From Anaerolineae bacterium (GTDB lineage: Bacteria > Chloroflexota > Anaerolineae > Aggregatilineales > Phototrophicaceae): DNA of 64,000 nt. The position numbers were made by a program, and so were the translations under genes. This document shows, in pieces, positions 33,929 to 42,281 of the stretch. The stretch covers positions 362,445 to 426,444 of the forward strand of contig JADLAY010000069.1 in the NCBI GenBank assembly GCA_020849765.1, written 5' to 3'. How positions within the stretch are numbered: position 1 is the first letter of the stretch; each line of letters opens with the position of its first letter. Under the pieces are notes generated by a model. The model was not told the DNA's origin. It saw nothing but the letters and a program-made list of their open reading frames with translations, and ran no database searches.

Positions 33929-35170
33929 ATGGAACTCACCACTACACACCTTGGCGGTGATATGGATTTTGCCGCCTTGCTCGAAGAGTCGTTTGCGCAA
34001 GAGCAGCCGGAACGTGGCGATATCGTCACCGGTATCATCCTTGCCGCCGACAGCCAGGGCTTGATTGTCGGCATCGACGGTCTCAAACGTGACGGCGTTG
34101 TGCAAAGGCGCGACCTGGATCGTATGGGCGTGCTGGTCTCACAGTTCAACGTCGGTGACGAACTGGACGTGATGATCGTTCGCATGGAAGATGAAGATGG
34201 CAATCTTGTTCTTTCGGTGTCGCAGGTGCAGCAGACCGAGGACTGGAAAAAAGCCGAAGAATTACTTGAAAACGAGACGATTTGGGAAGGTGTTGTCACC
34301 GACGCGAATAAAGGCGGCCTGATCGTACCTTTTGGTAATTTGCGCGGCTTCGTCCCGGCGAGTCACGTGGTCGACCTGCCCCGCGGCCTGAACGAAGAAG
34401 AGCGCAAGATGCGCATGATGCGTCTCATCGGCGAGACGATTTCGCTCAAGGTCATCGAAGTCAACCGCAAACGTCGTCGTCTGGTCTTCAGCCAGCGCGA
34501 TGCGCAGCGTGGCAACCGCGAAGCTCGCAAGGAACTGCTGCTGGATCAGCTGCAGGAAGGCGAGGTTCGTAAGGGCATCGTCAGCGGCCTGCGTGACTTT
34601 GGCGCGTTCGTCGACCTTGGCGGCGCTGACGGTCTCATCCACATCTCCGAGCTGGCCTGGCACCGCGTCAATCATCCACGCGAAGTGCTCAAGGTTGGTG
34701 ATGAGGTCGAAGTCTACATTCTGCGTCTGGATGCCGAAGGCAAGCGCATCGGCTTGAGCCTTAAGCGCCTGCAGGAGAATCCCTGGTCGCAGGTGGAAGA
34801 CCTCTATCACGTCGGCCAGTTGGTCGAGGGCATCATCTCGCGCGTCGCTCAGTTCGGCGCGTTCGTCAGCCTCGATCCGGGCATCGAAGCCCTGCTCCAC
34901 ACCAGCCAGATGTCCGACCCGGCCCCGGCAGATCCGTCGCTCGTGGTGCACGAAGGCCAGCGCCTGCTCATGCGCATCATCAGCATCGAAGCGGATAAAC
35001 AACGCCTCGGCCTGAGCCTGAAGGACGTCTCGCAGGAAGACCTGCCGCCGCTGCCGGTTGCCGAAGAAGAGGCGCCGGAAGTCGAATCTGAGCTCGAACT
35101 AGAGCCGGAACTCGAAGCTGAAGTTGCCGTAATCAACCATGGCGAACCGGCAGTCGATCCTGTAGAATGA
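33929..35170 (+). CDS. rpsA: 30S ribosomal protein S1
   Basis: Protein of 413 residues with four S1 RNA-binding domains: about 28-100 (GDIVTGIILAADSQGLIVGI), 116-190 (GVVTDANKGGLIVPFGNLRG), 208-276 (KGIVSGLRDFGAFVDLGGA) and 292-362 (GIISRVAQFGAFVSLDPG). The tail from about 365 is strongly acidic (EEEAPEVESELELEPELEAE). Four domains is the usual form in this type of bacteria, shorter than the six of proteobacterial S1. S1 helps the 30S subunit bind mRNA. It is the first gene of a translation cluster with rpsU and infA. Confidence 0.93.
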   Translation: MELTTTHLGGDMDFAALLEESFAQEQPERGDIVTGIILAADSQGLIVGIDGLKRDGVVQRRDLDRMGVLVSQFNVGDELDVMIVRMEDEDGNLVLSVSQVQQTEDWKKAEELLENETIWEGVVTDANKGGLIVPFGNLRGFVPASHVVDLPRGLNEEERKMRMMRLIGETISLKVIEVNRKRRRLVFSQRDAQRGNREARKELLLDQLQEGEVRKGIVSGLRDFGAFVDLGGADGLIHISELAWHRVNHPREVLKVGDEVEVYILRLDAEGKRIGLSLKRLQENPWSQVEDLYHVGQLVEGIISRVAQFGAFVSLDPGIEALLHTSQMSDPAPADPSLVVHEGQRLLMRIISIEADKQRLGLSLKDVSQEDLPPLPVAEEEAPEVESELELEPELEAEVAVINHGEPAVDPVE

Positions 35171-35253
35171 TCTTTCCATAAACAAAATGGGCGCGCGGAT
35201 GCAGACTGTGCGCCCTCAAAAAACTACTGCGGGAAGGAGGTGAATGCGAACGC

Positions 35254-35454
35254 ATGGCGCACGTAACCCTAAAGCCGAATGAAACACAAGAATCGCTGCT
35301 GCGGCGTTTCCGTAAGAAGGTGACCAACAGCGGTGTGTTGAGCACAGTGCGGCGCAAACGCTGGCATATTTCAAAAAGCGAGCTACGTCGTATCGAGAAG
35401 AAAAAGGCAATCCGCCGTTCTCGTCGCCGCCAGCGCAAGGCGATGACGCGCTGA
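35254..35454 (+). CDS. rpsU: 30S ribosomal protein S21
   Basis: A 66-residue, very basic protein: MAHVTLKPNETQESLLRRF, then KKVTNSGVLSTVRRKRW and a C-terminal RRIEKKKAIRRSRRRQRK. S21 sits near the 3' end of 16S rRNA and assists initiation. The ribosome site AAGGAGGT (35234-35241) is near perfect but 12 bases from the ATG. A terminator follows. Confidence 0.95.
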   Translation: MAHVTLKPNETQESLLRRFRKKVTNSGVLSTVRRKRWHISKSELRRIEKKKAIRRSRRRQRKAMTR

Positions 35455-35495
35455 ACCAGCGCCTCGATCGCAGCGTATAGATAATCATACGGAAA

Positions 35496-35524
35496 CCGCT
35501 GTCAAGTCAGACAGCGGGTTTTTC
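35496..35524 (+). terminator. Intrinsic terminator after rpsU
   Basis: CCGCTGTC (35496-35503) pairs with GACAGCGG (35510-35517), followed by GTTTTTCT. It separates rpsU from infA. Confidence 0.8.
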
Positions 35525-35605
35525 TGTTCATAGGCAAGTGCAATTTTCAATGGGTCGCAGGGCGACCGCAAATACATCGAAAGCAAAGACCACAGAAGGG
35601 TTTGT

Positions 35606-35869
35606 ATGGCCAAGAGTGAAGATAAGATTGAAGTCGACGGTACGGTGATCGAGGCGCTGCCGAATACGCAGTTTCTCGTCGAGTTGGAGAATGGTCACCG
35701 GATTCTCTCCTACTTATCCGGCAAGATGCGCAAGTTCTACATTCGCATTCTCCTGGGCGACCGGGTGCGTGTTGAAATGAGCATGTACGATCCGAGCCGG
35801 GGACGTATTATTTACCGTTATCGCGACGGTCAAACCCGCACGGACGACGACTCCTCCTCGAGCAGTTAA
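35606..35869 (+). CDS. infA: Translation initiation factor IF-1
   Basis: An 87-residue OB-fold protein: KIEVDGTVIEALPNTQFLVE, GHRILSYLSGKMRKFYIRIL, GDRVRVEMSMYDPSRGRIIY. IF-1 binds the A site of the 30S subunit during initiation. About 15 residues longer than the typical 72, because of a polar acidic tail (TRTDDDSSSSS). Not in the usual ribosomal protein operon context but next to S1 and S21. Confidence 0.93.
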   Translation: MAKSEDKIEVDGTVIEALPNTQFLVELENGHRILSYLSGKMRKFYIRILLGDRVRVEMSMYDPSRGRIIYRYRDGQTRTDDDSSSSS

Positions 35870-35959
35870 GCCTCCGTGACGATCGAGACCAGATGCGATG
35901 CGCAGCCCTGAGCTGCACGCACTCCACTGAATCTGGTTCTCAAGAGAGATATACCCTCG

Positions 35960-36634
35960 ATGCGGTATTTCCGCCGATGGCTCCATGCGCGTTCAAAGTC
36001 GATACAGGTGCTCAACTCGCTCGACGCTTATGCGCTGTGGGCCGCGGCTTATCCCCCGCACGCGCATAATGCATTGATGCGCGCCGAACAAGCGGCGCTG
36101 CTGTCGCTGCTGCCCGCGCTCGCTGGACGCACCATGCTCGATCTCGCCTGTGGCAGCGGGCGCTATGCGCAGATTGCAGCGGCGCACGGCGCGGCACACG
36201 TGATCGGGGTCGATAACAGCCCGGAGATGCTCGCTCAAGCGCAGTTGTCAAAGCGCATTCTGGCAAGCAGTGATGCGATCCCGCTGACAATCGGCTCGGT
36301 CGACGTCGTCATCAGCGGGTTGGCGCTGGGGCACATGCCCGATCTCGGCCCAACTCTGGCGGAGATCGCCCGCGTGCTCGTTACGGGTGGCGTCGCGTTA
36401 ATCAGCGACGTGCATCCCTGCCTGTTCCTGGGCGGCGCACAGCGCACCTTCACCGTCGATGGCAAAACACTGGCTGTCGAACATCACGTCCATCTCACCA
36501 GCGACTACTACGCTGGGGCCAGCGCTGCCGGGCTGCGCATCGATCACCTGCTCGAACCGCGTCTGCTGCCGGAGGACGCCTCCGCCGGGATGCGTGCTCC
36601 CGTCGCCATCATCTACCGCATGATCAAAGCTTAA
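35960..36634 (+). CDS. Class I SAM-dependent methyltransferase
   Basis: Protein of 224 residues. SAM-binding motif I MLDLACGSGRYAQIAAAHG, acidic motif II IGVDNSPEMLAQAQ, and post-motif DVVISGLALGHMPDLGP with ARVLVTGGVALISDVHP. The C-terminal region is short, as in small-molecule UbiE/BioC-like methyltransferases. Substrate not identifiable. An imperfect hairpin (35885-35894 with 35931-35941) lies in the short gap after infA. Confidence 0.87.
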   Translation: MRYFRRWLHARSKSIQVLNSLDAYALWAAAYPPHAHNALMRAEQAALLSLLPALAGRTMLDLACGSGRYAQIAAAHGAAHVIGVDNSPEMLAQAQLSKRILASSDAIPLTIGSVDVVISGLALGHMPDLGPTLAEIARVLVTGGVALISDVHPCLFLGGAQRTFTVDGKTLAVEHHVHLTSDYYAGASAAGLRIDHLLEPRLLPEDASAGMRAPVAIIYRMIKA

Positions 36635-36708
36635 TCATTCCTCGCTGGCGCGTCGCGACCACGGCGCGGTACATTGTGCCGTCCGATACGACCAAACGGA
36701 GCCAGGGC

Positions 36709-37860
36709 ATGAGTACGTCGCAGCCGCCGTCATTGATGGAACTCGCGCGCATCTTCATCCGGCTGGGATTCACCGCTTTCGGTGGACCGGCCGCGCACAT
36801 CGCCATGTTCCACGATGAGTTCGTCACCCGCCGCCAGTGGCTGACCGACCAGCATTTCCTCGATCTGCTCGGTGCGACCAACCTGATCCCCGGCCCCAAC
36901 TCGACTGAGATGGCGATGCACATCGGCCACGTGCGCGCGGGGCTGCGCGGCCTGATCGTCGCGGGCCTGAGCTTCATCATCCCGGCGGCGTCAATCGTCT
37001 TGCTGCTGGCCTGGGTCTACGTCAACTACGGCACCCTACCGGCGCTGGCCGGTGTGCTCTACGGCATCAAGCCGGTGATCATCGCCGTCATCTCGCAGGC
37101 GATCTTCAACCTGGGCAAGAAGGCGGTCAAATCGTGGGGCTACGTTGTCCTGATCGCCGCTGTCTTCGTCCTCTATCTCGCCGGGATCAACGAGCTTCTG
37201 CTCCTGTTCGTGGGTACGCTGCTGGCGCTGGTCATCGTCAATGCGCGCCGCCTGATCGCCAGCACGAGCGTGCTCGCGCCGCTGCTCTTGCTCGCCCAAA
37301 CGAGCGCCGCCAACACCGAAGCCACCCGCTCACTATCCGAGTTGTTCCTGACCTTTCTCAAGATCGGCAGCGTCGTCTACGGCAGCGGCTACGTACTGCT
37401 CGCCTTCCTGCAATCCGATTTCGTCGAACGGCTGCACTGGTTGACCGAGAAGCAGTTGATCGATGCCGTCGCCATCGGGCAGTTCACACCGGGGCCGTTG
37501 TTCACGACTTCGACCTTCGTCGGCTACCTGATCGGCGGTGTGCCAGGCGCCGTCCTGAGTACACTCGGCATCTTCTTGCCGGGCTTCATCTTCGTCGCCA
37601 TCGTCAGTCCGTGGGTGCCGCGCATCCGCCAGAACGTCTGGTTGAGTGCCCTGCTCGACGGCGTCAATGCGGCGGCGCTGGGGTTGATGGCAGGGGTGAC
37701 GGTAGAACTGGCGCGGGCTGCGCTGGTCGACTGGGTGACGATTCTGCTGACTGTCGGGGCGGCAGTGTTGTTGATCCGCTACAAGGTGAGTTCCACCTGG
37801 CTGATCGTCGGTGGCGGCCTGATTGGCGGGTTGTACCAAGCGCTGCTCGGCGCCGGATGA
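36709..37860 (+). CDS. chrA: Chromate transporter (CHR family, long form)
   Basis: Membrane protein of 383 residues from ATG 36709. It has the duplicated CHR layout: N-half FIRLGFTAFGGPAAHIAMF, LLGATNLIPGPNSTEMAMHI; C-half FLKIGSVVYGSGYVLLAF, AIGQFTPGPLFTTSTFVGYL. The paired FGGP/PGP motifs mark the chromate ion transporter family, which exports chromate and may carry sulfate. The gene has no other metal resistance neighbours. Confidence 0.92.
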   Translation: MSTSQPPSLMELARIFIRLGFTAFGGPAAHIAMFHDEFVTRRQWLTDQHFLDLLGATNLIPGPNSTEMAMHIGHVRAGLRGLIVAGLSFIIPAASIVLLLAWVYVNYGTLPALAGVLYGIKPVIIAVISQAIFNLGKKAVKSWGYVVLIAAVFVLYLAGINELLLLFVGTLLALVIVNARRLIASTSVLAPLLLLAQTSAANTEATRSLSELFLTFLKIGSVVYGSGYVLLAFLQSDFVERLHWLTEKQLIDAVAIGQFTPGPLFTTSTFVGYLIGGVPGAVLSTLGIFLPGFIFVAIVSPWVPRIRQNVWLSALLDGVNAAALGLMAGVTVELARAALVDWVTILLTVGAAVLLIRYKVSSTWLIVGGGLIGGLYQALLGAG

Positions 37861-37931
37861 GGTTGTGCGGTAAGTGATGCGGACGCCGACACACGTAGGC
37901 GCCCGCATCTCGATCAAATCCCCTGGGATGC

Positions 37932-38336
37932 CTAATATTCGACCACGCGCTCCAGGACTTTCGCCTGTTCGACCCAACCGGCGACCTGCTTTTCGGACGG
38001 AAGCTGGCGCACGAGCTTCTTGGCGCTGTTGACCTCAGTCATCTTCTTGTGCAGATTGGCGGGCACGCGCTTGGATAGCTCGACGACCGTATCCACGCCC
38101 GCCGCTTCAAGAAGATTGGAATATTCCTCGCCGACACCACGAACACGGAATAAATCTGCCATATTCACCCAACCGAGAACGTCTTTTTCGCTCAGACCCG
38201 TCGCTGCAGCCAGCTCTTTGCGGCCTTTCTTCGTTTTGCCGCGCTTGAGCAGCGCCTCGACAGAGCGTATGCCTGCCCCATTTAGTTTTTTCGCGTTCGC
38301 CGACCCAATCCCCTCGATATCCGTGATCCTTGCCAT
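37932..38336 (-). CDS. Helix-hairpin-helix protein, DUF4332 type
   Basis: Protein of 134 residues from ATG 38336, which has GGAGGAAG upstream. Two HhH-like units are visible: ITDIEGIGSANAKKLNGAGI and LFRVRGVGEEYSNLLEAAGV. HhH pairs bind DNA backbone non-specifically; DUF4332 proteins are of unknown function. C-terminal helices are lysine-rich (LHKKMTEVNSAKKLVRQL). It is divergent from the SerB-like gene across an AT-rich gap. Confidence 0.8.
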   Translation of the reverse strand: MARITDIEGIGSANAKKLNGAGIRSVEALLKRGKTKKGRKELAAATGLSEKDVLGWVNMADLFRVRGVGEEYSNLLEAAGVDTVVELSKRVPANLHKKMTEVNSAKKLVRQLPSEKQVAGWVEQAKVLERVVEY

Positions 38337-38489
38337 GGGCTTCCTCCCTGAGTAGATGGCAAATGGCGAAAACGGGCGTCTCCGCCTGGAGTAATGTATT
38401 TTATTGTTAGGAATAATAAATGCAAATTCATGTGGTAAGCAGGCTTCAAAATCCTGTTGTGGCGCATTAGAATGGTGGCGGCACACCTC

Positions 38490-39362
38490 ATGAGCAGCAA
38501 ACCACACCACATGACTGACGGGACGCACTGGATAAATTACGATCTGATCTTCTTTGACTGCGATAGCACGCTCTCGACGATCGAAGGTATCGACGAACTG
38601 GCGCGTTTCAAAGGCAAGGAATGGCGCGTGAGCGTCTTGACCCAGAAGGCGATGGACGGCGAGCTTGACCTGGGCGACGTTTACGGCAAGCGCCTCCAGG
38701 CGATTCGCCCGACGCGCGGCCAGCTCAAGGCGATTGAAGAGCGTTACTGGGAGACGATGGTGCCAGATGCGCAGGCTGTCATCGACGCCTTGAAGTTCCT
38801 CGGCAAGCAGATCTTCATCATCAGTGGTGGCTTGGCCGAGCCTGTGCGCGGCTTCGGCACGCGCCTCGGTGTGCCGCCGGATCACATCCGCGCGGTGCAG
38901 CTCGAATACAACGAGCTTTCCGGCAACTGGTGGCGTTACTATGAGCCGTCTGAGCAGGCGTCGCAGTCGTATCTGGATTTCGACGACGGCCCGCTGACCG
39001 TTTCCAGTGGCAAACCGGCCATCATCCGCGAGTTGATGCGCGAGCACCACGGCCGCGTCATGATGATTGGTGACGGCAATTCCGACCTGGCGACGCGCCC
39101 GGTGGTCGATCTGTTCGTCGGCTTCGGCGGCGTGGTCGTGCGCCAGAGCGTGAAAGACAAGGCTGACGTCTTCGTCCAGGTCAATTCGCTGGCGCCGATA
39201 CTGCCGCTGGCCTGTGGTGTGCAGGGTTATCGCAAGGTACGCGGGACGCCGCATCAGACGGTGTTCGATCGGGGTTTAACTTATATTCGTGAGGCAGGCG
39301 TCCTCATGCGTGATGATTTCAAGCGGGCGTTTGAAAGGGCATTCCAGACCGATGAAGAATAA
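38490..39362 (+). CDS. HAD-IB phosphatase, phosphoserine phosphatase (SerB)-like
   Basis: Protein of about 290 residues; starts at 38490 and 38511 are both possible. HAD motif I FFDCDSTLSTIEGIDELA (D23, D25), motif II ISGGLAEP, lysine in SGKPAIIREL, motif IV MIGDGNSDLATRP. This arrangement with an N-terminal acidic motif and EGIDELA helix is that of SerB-type phosphoserine phosphatases. A serA gene lies two genes downstream, which supports a role in serine synthesis. Its end overlaps the next HAD gene by 11 bases. Confidence 0.82.
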   Translation: MSSKPHHMTDGTHWINYDLIFFDCDSTLSTIEGIDELARFKGKEWRVSVLTQKAMDGELDLGDVYGKRLQAIRPTRGQLKAIEERYWETMVPDAQAVIDALKFLGKQIFIISGGLAEPVRGFGTRLGVPPDHIRAVQLEYNELSGNWWRYYEPSEQASQSYLDFDDGPLTVSSGKPAIIRELMREHHGRVMMIGDGNSDLATRPVVDLFVGFGGVVVRQSVKDKADVFVQVNSLAPILPLACGVQGYRKVRGTPHQTVFDRGLTYIREAGVLMRDDFKRAFERAFQTDEE

Positions 39363-40014
39363 GTTCGCAGGCATCATTTTCGATCTGGACGGCACGCTGG
39401 TCGATTCCGAGCGTGTCTGGCATATGGCGGAGACTCGGCTGGTCGAATCGCGCGGCCACACGTATCGGCTGGAAGATCGGGCGCTCGTGCTCGGCCTGCG
39501 CATCGACGAGGCGATGCTGGCATTGCGCGATCATTTCGACTTTGGCGATGACATCCCGGCGCTGGTCAGTGAATTGAACCTGAGCATGGTCGACCTGGTC
39601 GCGGAAAACGTCGTCGCGCGGCCCGGCGCGGGCGAACTGATCGAGTACGTCGTTCAGCGCGGCATTCCGCATGCGATTGCCTCGGCTTCGCCGCAGATCG
39701 TGATCGACGCCATTGTCGAGCACATGGGCTGGCTGCCGTATTTCCCTGTACGCTGCTCGGCGGACGATGAGGCGCACGGTAAGCCCGCGCCGGATGTCTA
39801 CCTGACGGCGGCGCGCCGTGTCAACGTGGCACCGAACGCATGCCTCGCCATCGAAGATACACCCGCTGGGGCGCGGGCGGCGGTCAGCGCGGGCATGACG
39901 TGCTTCGTCGTCCCCGATCACATGTACTCCAAGCCGCACATGTTCGATGGTGTCACTCCCCACGTCTATTCGGGGCTGCCGGAGATTTTGCGCACGCTGC
40001 ATGACCAGTTCTAG
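39352..40014 (+). CDS. HAD-IA hydrolase, beta-phosphoglucomutase/phosphatase-like
   Basis: Protein of 220 residues from ATG 39352, overlapping the SerB-like gene by 11 bases. Motif I FDLDGTLVDSERVWH, motif II HAIASASPQIVI, lysine in GKPAPDVYLTAARR, motif IV AIEDTPAGARAAVSAGM. This is the layout of sugar-phosphate phosphatases and phosphoglucomutases. Overlap suggests cotranscription with the serine genes, but the substrate is unknown. Confidence 0.88.
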   Translation: MKNKFAGIIFDLDGTLVDSERVWHMAETRLVESRGHTYRLEDRALVLGLRIDEAMLALRDHFDFGDDIPALVSELNLSMVDLVAENVVARPGAGELIEYVVQRGIPHAIASASPQIVIDAIVEHMGWLPYFPVRCSADDEAHGKPAPDVYLTAARRVNVAPNACLAIEDTPAGARAAVSAGMTCFVVPDHMYSKPHMFDGVTPHVYSGLPEILRTLHDQF

Positions 40015-40054
40015 CCTGTTCAATCGTCCATGACTGCCAGCGGAGTGACGATTC

Positions 40055-41650
40055 TTGACTGCCTATAACATCCTGATTGCTGCCGACCTGACCGCCGAAG
40101 GCCTGCGCGTCCTCCACGACGAGCCGCAGGCCATGCTCGATATCATCGCGCCCAATTCGCCCGCCCTGCGCGAGAAATTCAAGACGGCCCACGCCGTCAT
40201 CTCGCGCGACGACGTGACCATTGATGCGGACCTGCTCAACGATGCCGACAACCTGCGCGTGATCGGGCGTTTGGGCACCAACGTCGCTGGTATCGATCTC
40301 GACACGGCGACCAAGCGCGGCGTGATCGTGACGCATACCCCGGGCGCGAACGCCGTCGCGGCAGCCGAACACACGCTGACGCTGATGCTGGCGCTCAACC
40401 GGCGCCTGGTGCAGGCGCATCAAAGCGTGCGCGAGGGCTACTGGCTGCACGATCGCAAACGCAACCTGGGCACACAGCTGCGCGGCAAAACGTTGGGGCT
40501 GGTCGGCTTTGGTCGGGTTGGGCATCTGGTCGGCAATCTGGCGCTGGCCTTCGGCATGCAAGTGCTCGCCTACGACCCGTACGTGGGCGAAAGCCAGCAC
40601 GACGACGAGCGCATTACGCTCGTCACCCTGCCCGAACTGCTGGCGCGCGCGGACATCATCTCGCTGCACGTCCCGCCGACCCGTGAAACCCGCGGCCTGT
40701 TCAACGAAACCCTCATCCGGCAGATGAAGCCGGGCGCCAAGCTGATCAACACCTCGCACGGCAGCATCGTCGACGAGCGCGCGCTGGCGAAAGCCCTGCG
40801 GGATGAGCATCTGGCGGGAGCAGCGGTCGATGTCTATATGGAAGAACCGCCCATCGGCAGCCCGCTGATCGGTCTGGAGAACGTCATCCACACGCCGCAC
40901 ATCGGCGATCACACGGTTGAGGCGCGCCAGGATGTCTCGATGCTGATTGCCACTCAAGTGCTTGACGCTTTGCGCGGTGAGGATTATCGTAATGTCGTGA
41001 ATATGCCGTTTGTGCCGGGTGTCGATTACGAACGCATCTATCCGCAGCTTCAACTTGCGGAGAGTCTGGGCGTTCTGCAGCAGATGCTGGCGCAGCATCC
41101 GATCAGCCGGGTCGCCGTCGAATATCGTGGTGAAGAGATGGCGGGGTTAGTCAAACCGCTGACCGTGGCGCTGCTTCGTGGCATGCTGAAACCAGCGCTG
41201 GGTGAGAAAGTCAACTACATCAATGCCCCCATCCTGGCCCAGGAGCGGGGTATTCAGGTGACGCGCACGAAGGGATTGAAGACCGGCGACTACACCAATC
41301 TCGTTTCATGTGAAGTGACCTGGGCGAATGGTTCCACGGTCGTGATGTCGGGGACGCTGCTCGACCAGCGCGAACCGCACATCGTGCAAATGGATCAGTA
41401 TCGCATGAACTTCGTGCCGAGCGGCATCATGCTGTTCATGGGGAGCTATGACCAGCCGGGTGTGATCGGGCGCGTGGGCACGTTCATGGCGGATAACAGT
41501 GTCAATATTGCAAGTTGGCAAACAGGCCGCGCAGAACCGGGTGGGCACACGCTGACCGTCATGACGCTCGACGCGCCCATATCAGATGAGCTGCTTGATG
41601 AACTCCGGCAGCAGAATTTCGTGCGACATGCCGTGCAGGTTCAAATATAG
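40055..41650 (+). CDS. serA: D-3-phosphoglycerate dehydrogenase
   Basis: Protein of 531 residues, the long type-I form, oxidising 3-phosphoglycerate in the first step of serine synthesis. TTG 40055 is the only sensible start, with GGAG upstream. NAD domain: LGLVGFGRVGHLVGNLAL; VGRLGTNVAGID; MKPGAKLINTSHGSIVDE; catalytic His in VIHTPHIGDHT. An intervening ASB domain (about 320-440) and a C-terminal ACT domain (SYDQPGVIGRVGTFMADNSV onward) complete it; ACT domains mediate serine feedback in some members. Confidence 0.94.
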   Translation: MTAYNILIAADLTAEGLRVLHDEPQAMLDIIAPNSPALREKFKTAHAVISRDDVTIDADLLNDADNLRVIGRLGTNVAGIDLDTATKRGVIVTHTPGANAVAAAEHTLTLMLALNRRLVQAHQSVREGYWLHDRKRNLGTQLRGKTLGLVGFGRVGHLVGNLALAFGMQVLAYDPYVGESQHDDERITLVTLPELLARADIISLHVPPTRETRGLFNETLIRQMKPGAKLINTSHGSIVDERALAKALRDEHLAGAAVDVYMEEPPIGSPLIGLENVIHTPHIGDHTVEARQDVSMLIATQVLDALRGEDYRNVVNMPFVPGVDYERIYPQLQLAESLGVLQQMLAQHPISRVAVEYRGEEMAGLVKPLTVALLRGMLKPALGEKVNYINAPILAQERGIQVTRTKGLKTGDYTNLVSCEVTWANGSTVVMSGTLLDQREPHIVQMDQYRMNFVPSGIMLFMGSYDQPGVIGRVGTFMADNSVNIASWQTGRAEPGGHTLTVMTLDAPISDELLDELRQQNFVRHAVQVQI

Positions 41651-41664
41651 GACATTTGCCGCAT

Positions 41665-41681
41665 GTCTTAACGCTTAAGAC
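41665..41681. promoter_or_regulatory. 17-bp inverted repeat between serA and the receiver gene
   Basis: GTCTTAA-CGC-TTAAGAC is a perfect 7-bp inverted repeat with a 3-base spacer, 15 bases past the serA stop. With no T-run it looks more like an operator or weak hairpin than a terminator. Confidence 0.4.
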
Positions 41682-41803
41682 GTGGTATTAAGGGTAAAGT
41701 CTCACGGGTTGAATTATACTGAAAGCTGAATGCCACCCCGGTGTCAGATGAGTGCAGCCGTATCCGTGATACAAAGGTCACATGACGAAGGTAATCGGAT
41801 CAG

Positions 41804-42175
41804 ATGGCACGATATGCATTAGTCGTAGATGATGATACGCCATCCCGGAAAATCTACGGCGGTATGCTGTCAAAACTTGGCTTCGATGTTACAGAAGCAG
41901 TGGATGGTGAACAGGCGATTGCATTGCTCAAGGGCAGCCGTCCCGAGGTGATCCTGCTTGATTTGTTGCTGCCTAAAATTAATGGCGTACAGGTCCTTGA
42001 CTTTATTTACTCGACCCCGCATTTGAACGCAACCCACGTCATAATCATCACGGCGCACACGTCTTATAAGCACACGCTTCAGCTTCGCGAGGGGGATCGC
42101 TACTATACCAAGCCGGTCCCGGCCAGCGAAATCCGCGAATATCTCATCGAAATCCTCGAAGTCAGCCCCTACTAG
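41804..42175 (+). CDS. Stand-alone response regulator receiver domain
   Basis: Protein of 123 residues consisting only of a CheY-like receiver: acidic pocket VVDDDTPSR, phospho-acceptor D53 in ILLDLLLPKING, T83 in IIITAHTSY and K103 in YYTKPVPASE. No output domain. It must act through partner proteins; no histidine kinase lies in the window. The gene stands just before the phosphatase-like membrane protein at 42282, which may be the partner. Confidence 0.93.
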   Translation: MARYALVVDDDTPSRKIYGGMLSKLGFDVTEAVDGEQAIALLKGSRPEVILLDLLLPKINGVQVLDFIYSTPHLNATHVIIITAHTSYKHTLQLREGDRYYTKPVPASEIREYLIEILEVSPY

Positions 42176-42281
42176 CTCGCAGCACCTAACTCACCCGCTT
42201 CTGGATGCATAAGGTTGTATCCGCCAGCCAACGATGTAGAATCGAGACTGTAGCTGGCAGATGATAATACTGTGAAATGAC

